DNA from: Nocardioides sp. Soil797
GTDB taxonomy: Bacteria; Actinomycetota; Actinomycetes; Propionibacteriales; Nocardioidaceae
NCBI GenBank assembly: GCA_001429555.1
Contig: LMSR01000020.1
Location: forward strand, 124,001 to 188,000
Length of the DNA stretch: 64,000 bases
Direction of reading: 5' to 3'
Part shown: positions 63,288-64,000 of the stretch, piece by piece
Layout of the letters: each line of letters starts with the position of its first letter
How positions within the stretch are numbered: position 1 is the first letter of the stretch
Translations under genes and position numbers: made by a program
Notes under the pieces: generated by a model
What the model was told of the DNA's origin: nothing
The model's input: the letters and a program-made list of their open reading frames with translations, nothing else
Databases searched by the model: none

Positions 63288-63418
63288 CGTCACAGGAGAG
63301 ACGAGGACGACGCCGGATCGGTTGGGCTGCTCGCCACGAAGCCGAGAAGCAGCGGGCCCAGCCGACGGTCCGAATCTACTCGTCCGAGCTGCTTGTCGGG
63401 GCTGGATAGGTTCGTGGC

Positions 63419-63733
63419 ATGAACCTTCCCGCTGCCCAGACCCTCCCCACCGCTCCCGTTGCCGCCGCCGGACTCGTGGGTGGTTACCTCGTCGCCCGCG
63501 CGACCGGCGTACGCCCGCTCGGTGGGTTGGTCCTGGCCGGTGCCGGGGCCCTGGCCGGGCGCAGCTGGATGGCCAAGGGCGGTCCCGCGACGACGACGGC
63601 CCTGTCGGCGATCTACCTGGGCGGTTTCGGTGCCTCGCACCCACTGGCCAAGAAGGTCGGCGCCTGGCCGGCCGTGCTGGGGGCGGCTGCCGCATCGGCC
63701 GGTGCCGCGCACGTGCTGTCCGACCGGCGCTGA
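63419..63733 (+). CDS. Small hydrophobic protein of unknown function
   Basis: This 104-residue protein has three hydrophobic segments (VAAAGLVGGYLVA, LGGLVLAGAGALAG, AVLGAAAASAGAAHVL), Ala/Gly-rich, probably in the membrane. I do not recognise a family. TAGGTT with exactly 6 bp before the ATG (nearly the same promoter as gcvT, GGATAGGTTCG) predicts a leaderless mRNA. It is divergent from the sigma factor. Its stop codon TGA lies inside the first unit of a tandem repeat. Confidence 0.75.
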   Translation: MNLPAAQTLPTAPVAAAGLVGGYLVARATGVRPLGGLVLAGAGALAGRSWMAKGGPATTTALSAIYLGGFGASHPLAKKVGAWPAVLGAAAASAGAAHVLSDRR

Positions 63734-63797
63734 CAGTTGGTCCGGCGCTGACAGTTCGCCCAGCGCCGATAGTTCGTCCAGCGCTGACTCTCCGACA
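63726..63797. repeat. Word repeat family G: four 18-bp tandem units
   Basis: Four 18-bp units start at 63726, 63744, 63762 and 63780, of the form GGCGCTGACAGTTCGCCC with variation. The first carries the stop codon of the preceding gene. A partial fifth (GGCGCCGACGCC) follows. It lies between convergent genes. No spacers, so not a CRISPR array. Confidence 0.85.
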
Positions 63798-63830
63798 GGC
63801 GCCGACGCCGACCGCCTCCGACGCGATCGG

Positions 63831-64000
63831 TCAGGGCAGGTTGACCAGCATCCGTTGGTACCAGGCGACGTCGATCCACTGGTCGAACTTTCGACCGACC
63901 TGGTTCAGCTGGCCGGTCTTCTCGAATCCGCAGGCCTCGTGCAGTCGTTCGCTGGCCGGGTTCGGCAGAGCCACCAGGGCCACCGCCGTGTGCACCCCGG
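63831..64000 (-). CDS. GNAT-family N-acetyltransferase, C-terminal part
   Basis: The reverse strand from the window edge to a TGA at 63831 encodes 55 residues: VALVALPNPASERLHEACGF, then EKTGQLNQVGRKFDQWIDV and AWYQRMLVNLP. The pattern N-xx-S-xx-LHE-xx-GF and a late Trp-Tyr-Gln match phosphinothricin/methionine-sulfoximine-type GNAT acetyltransferases. The acetyl-CoA loop lies outside the window. Confidence 0.75.
   Translation of the reverse strand, partial: GVHTAVALVALPNPASERLHEACGFEKTGQLNQVGRKFDQWIDVAWYQRMLVNLP

Noticed and set aside
63726..63797. CRISPR-like short repeats
   Set aside because: Units are contiguous at 18 bp without spacers, and no cas genes are present.

Overview
The window is a high-GC actinobacterial chromosome segment. 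The gene content fits Propionibacteriales, probably Nocardioidaceae (a Nocardioides-like organism): ClgR, a single-chain CydDC, Lhr next to a Nei-type glycosylase, the SCO2322-type secreted protein beside an ECF transporter, an F420-dependent LLM oxidoreductase, and many promoters that appear leaderless. The placement comes from gene content and style, not from a database search. No rRNA, tRNA, CRISPR array, prophage or transposase was found.

Layout. 1-3.8 kb: a partial epimerase, then sucB and lpdA (E2 and E3 of 2-oxoacid dehydrogenase). 3.9-5.1 kb: a small protein translationally coupled to a NYN/LOTUS protein. 5.1-7.8 kb: pepA and gcvT, divergent. 7.9-14.6 kb: a six-gene minus-strand operon behind a cobalamin riboswitch (SCO2322-like secreted protein, EcfT, fused EcfA, EcfS, an MBL-CobU fusion, CobS), that is, uptake of corrinoids and nucleotide-loop assembly. 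14.7-16.9 kb: small secreted or unknown proteins, a 485-bp convergent gap with covarying hairpins, and a BAAT-type hydrolase. 16.9-22.4 kb: thyA, a DHFR-NUDIX fusion, an LLM oxidoreductase, dapA and rnj. 22.5-27.4 kb: a secreted Ig-like protein, a two-component system and a methyltransferase. 27.4-34.7 kb: cydA-cydB-cydDC (cytochrome bd and its ABC exporter), divergent from a BlaI-type repressor and M56 peptidase pair, with two 17-bp operator dyads between them. 34.8-37.9 kb: a secreted M4 protease. 38.2-46.7 kb: ftsK, a RodZ-like gene, an acyl-CoA synthetase, rimO and pgsA. 46.9-54.5 kb: a giant secreted nuclease/5'-nucleotidase, a GH15 enzyme and clgR. 54.6-60 kb: nei and lhr. 60-64 kb: an amidohydrolase, a SigE-type sigma factor with a membrane partner, a small membrane protein and a partial GNAT.

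The most unusual signal is a set of short 'word' repeats of several unrelated sequence families but one shared architecture: a word of 18-32 bp repeated in tandem and often followed by inverted copies, so that it folds into a long hairpin. Almost every intergenic copy lies directly 3' of a stop codon, and some supply the stop codon itself. Two families, plus a separate palindrome, have also entered coding sequence in frame at interdomain linkers (twice in cydDC, once in lhr). In one case three exact 22-bp units (66 bp) add 22 codons. This may be an undescribed class of 3'-end or mobile palindromic element.
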